From positions 5,794 through 42,724 of the forward strand of contig NZ_JAOWRF010000251.1 in assembly GCF_025753815.1 (NCBI RefSeq): DNA of 36,931 bases. Direction: 5' to 3'. The notes below the pieces were generated by a model. That model was not told the DNA's origin. It saw only the letters and a list, made by a program, of their open reading frames with translations, and ran no database searches. Each line of letters starts with the position of its first letter. Within the stretch, counting starts at the first letter, position 1. The position numbers and the translations under genes were made by a program. Source of the DNA: Plectonema radiosum NIES-515 (GTDB lineage: Bacteria; Cyanobacteriota; Cyanobacteriia; Cyanobacteriales; Nostocaceae). Shown here in pieces: positions 35,474 through 36,931 of the stretch.

Positions 35474-35504
35474 GGTAGAGACGTTCCGCCGGAACGTCTC
35501 TACC
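35474..35504. repeat. GTAGAGACG-family palindrome after prfA
   Basis: Arms GGTAGAGACGTTCC (35474-35487) and GGAACGTCTCTACC (35491-35504) pair perfectly around GCC. It lies between the convergent prfA and the next minus-strand gene and touches the latter's stop codon. It could act as a two-way transcription stop, though T-runs are lacking. Confidence 0.85.
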
Positions 35505-35950
35505 TAAATATATGTAAAAACCCCTTGTAGTGTTGTTGCTTTCAGTACACACAGGCGGTTTTCTAATGCGGTGTCAAGTGCATCTTCGATTTCTCGTTCA
35601 TAATTGTAATAAGCGAATTCATACCGCATGATACTTTGTAATTTTGTCCATTCCTTCACCGTAGGACAGGTATAAATTAGCTTTTCTACTTCATTTTGCC
35701 AACGCGCAAAAATCCGGTAGCTGAAAAAGCTGCTGCATACACCACCTTGCTCATTCCAGTAAGAAATACATACCTGATGCTTCAAACGGTGGATTTTCTT
35801 GATTTTCTGGACACGCTGACCTTGGGCTATAAGTGCTTCTTTGGCTTCAGCGTCACAAATGTGCCACAATTGTGGTTTAATTTTATTAGCGGCTATTAAA
35901 CTTTGACCTTTGCGGCGATATTGTGTTTTCTTGCGTGTCCGACTAACCAT
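35504..35950 (-). CDS. Protein of unknown function
   Basis: The 148-residue product is not recognised. It has a very basic N-terminus (MVSRTRKKTQYRRKGQSL), a stretch with Lys/Arg and Gln (EALIAQGQRVQKIKKIHRLKH), and aromatic-rich segments (FSYRIFARWQNEVEKLIY, MRYEFAYYNYEREIED). Three Cys residues are scattered without a zinc motif, and no signal peptide or membrane helix is seen. The basic N-terminus suggests nucleic-acid binding (inference). Its last codons are close to, and its stop overlaps, the palindrome after prfA. Confidence 0.65.
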   Translation of the reverse strand: MVSRTRKKTQYRRKGQSLIAANKIKPQLWHICDAEAKEALIAQGQRVQKIKKIHRLKHQVCISYWNEQGGVCSSFFSYRIFARWQNEVEKLIYTCPTVKEWTKLQSIMRYEFAYYNYEREIEDALDTALENRLCVLKATTLQGVFTYI

Positions 35951-36171
35951 GATCCACCCTTCGTGTTATTTGACCGCAAGCTCACTATTAATATTTTTCA
36001 GGCTAAAATGAATTAGTCTGGTTATCTTTTCAGGATTGGCTTGCAGGTAAACTTTAAAAGTACATTTCTAGTTTAAATTTACCATTGGCAAGCAAATTTG
36101 TAAATGCCCAAACAAAATATTTTTGGGCGAGAAAGTAAAATACATCGATTAGTGGAAGAAATACTACAGCA

Positions 36172-36534
36172 GTGGATTTAGAGGCGAGAAAGAAACTGAT
36201 TTCAGTAGTGAAAATGGCTCGTGGCTCCATGAGTCAACGGGGATTTGGTAAGCTTCTAGGTGTTTCTGCTACTGCTGTACAGTTGTGGGAGAAGGGCGAG
36301 TCTATCCCAGATACGCATAATTTAGCTCAAATAGCAGATAGAGCAGGTTATACGATGGAGGAACTGCTGAATTATTTGGGTGTCAAACCAACATCAGTAA
36401 CCTCAGATGTGAATAACATTGTCAAACAAATAAAGGTAATGCCTTTGTCTGAGGTGGCGATAATCGCTCAAGCAGCAGTGGAACGAATGGTTACTGCTAC
36501 TGAGTCTTTGCAAAACGAAGCAAAAGCAAGTTGA
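36172..36534 (+). CDS. XRE-type helix-turn-helix protein
   Basis: The 120-residue product has an HTH of the Cro/CI type at about 6-65: MARGSMSQRGFGKLLGVSAT (helices 1-2), AVQLWEKGESIPD (recognition helix) and LAQIADRAGYTMEELLNYLG (helices 4-5). The C-terminal half (about 75-120) is helical and may dimerise. The GTG start lies in a segment with no clear ribosome-binding site. A second, broken copy follows 77 bases downstream. What it regulates is not visible from the window. Confidence 0.8.
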   Translation: MDLEARKKLISVVKMARGSMSQRGFGKLLGVSATAVQLWEKGESIPDTHNLAQIADRAGYTMEELLNYLGVKPTSVTSDVNNIVKQIKVMPLSEVAIIAQAAVERMVTATESLQNEAKAS

Positions 36535-36611
36535 GTTAGAATGATGAATAACTCAAGGGCATAGACGCACACAGTCTTCCTTATAAGTACAGTTGAGTAG
36601 CTACATCAGCA

Positions 36612-36812
36612 GTGAACATAGAAAGCAGAGAAAAACTGATTGAAATTATCAAACTAGCTCGTGGTTCAATGAGTTAAAGAGATTTTGGCAAGCTTTTGGG
36701 AGTTTCTGCTACTGCTGTTCAAATGTGGGAAAAGGGTGTGAAGGTTCCAGATACTGAAAATCTGGCTCAAATTGCAACCAGAGCAGGGTATACGTTGGAA
36801 GAGTTAGATTAA
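36612..36812 (+). pseudogene. XRE-type HTH paralog with in-frame stop
   Basis: Read from GTG 36612 the frame gives a product close to the N-terminal 66 residues of the preceding gene (KLIEIIKLARGSMS, then RDFGKLLGVSATAVQMWEKG and AGYTLEELD). It is broken by TAA at 36675-36677, where the intact gene has CAA for Gln. It also ends about 54 residues early compared with its neighbour. It is a tandem duplicate, decaying or interrupted in this strain. Confidence 0.8.
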
Positions 36813-36931
36813 ATCGTCAAATTCTTGGCTAAAGTTATTCATGGTTGCTCAAAGCGAGAAAGTTGACAGCGTTATAAATTGCTGGTATTCTTGAACCAGT
36901 GCCGAAAACCAAGGCATAATTATCCGGTTTG
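36813..36931. other. Window end, no gene seen
   Basis: The final 119 bases carry no clear open frame, repeat or RNA feature. A gene beginning beyond the window cannot be judged. Confidence 0.4.

Overview
The window is chromosomal DNA from a cyanobacterium, probably a filamentous Nostocales-type strain (inference). The evidence is the abundance of the HIP1 octamer GCGATCGC (for example 6358-6365), the cyanobacterial genes ndhN and DUF3172, the cyanobacterial order and content of the ribosomal-protein cluster, and spacers filled with short heptameric tandem repeats of the kind known from Nostoc and Anabaena genomes.

The left part (1-15467) is an accessory region with genes on both strands. It holds a PsiE-family membrane protein (-), an exported TPR protein (-), an EF-G-like translational GTPase (+), a CPA2-type cation/proton antiporter with a universal-stress-like tail (+), an exported AMIN-domain protein with a Pro/Asn/Tyr repeat tail (+), a DUF3172 membrane protein (-), a two-gene unit made of a small Pepco-like protein and a caspase-like protease fused to a C-type-lectin/FGE-sulfatase domain (+), an ABC-2 permease and a GNAT acetyltransferase (+), and ndhN (-). 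Spacers carry many palindromic and tandem repeats, a MITE-like element and a short fragment related to the EF-G-like gene.

From 16599 to 35462 lies one co-oriented block of ribosomal-protein and gene-expression genes: rplC-rplD-rplW-rplB-rpsS-rplV-rpsC-rplP-rpmC-rpsQ-rplN-rplX-rplE-rpsH-rplF-rplR-rpsE-rplO-secY-adk-infA-(two broken infA copies)-rpmJ-rpsM-rpsK-rpoA-rplQ-truA-rplM-rpsI-rpmE-prfA. It builds large parts of both ribosomal subunits and also supplies the Sec channel, adenylate kinase, IF-1, the RNA polymerase alpha subunit, a tRNA pseudouridine synthase and release factor 1. rpsJ, rpsN and rpmD are missing from their E. coli positions, which is usual for cyanobacteria. A long leader with several potential hairpins precedes rplC, and many spacers carry heptamer repeats whose two sides are complementary.

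The right end (35504-36931) has an unrecognised protein on the minus strand and two tandem XRE-type HTH genes, the second broken by an in-frame TAA.

The observations most worth following are: (1) the 3' end of the caspase/FGE gene looks like the variable region of a diversity-generating retroelement target with no reverse transcriptase in the window; (2) two frameshifted infA paralogs sit between infA and rpmJ; (3) intergenic heptamer arrays recur in complementary pairs across the ribosomal cluster.
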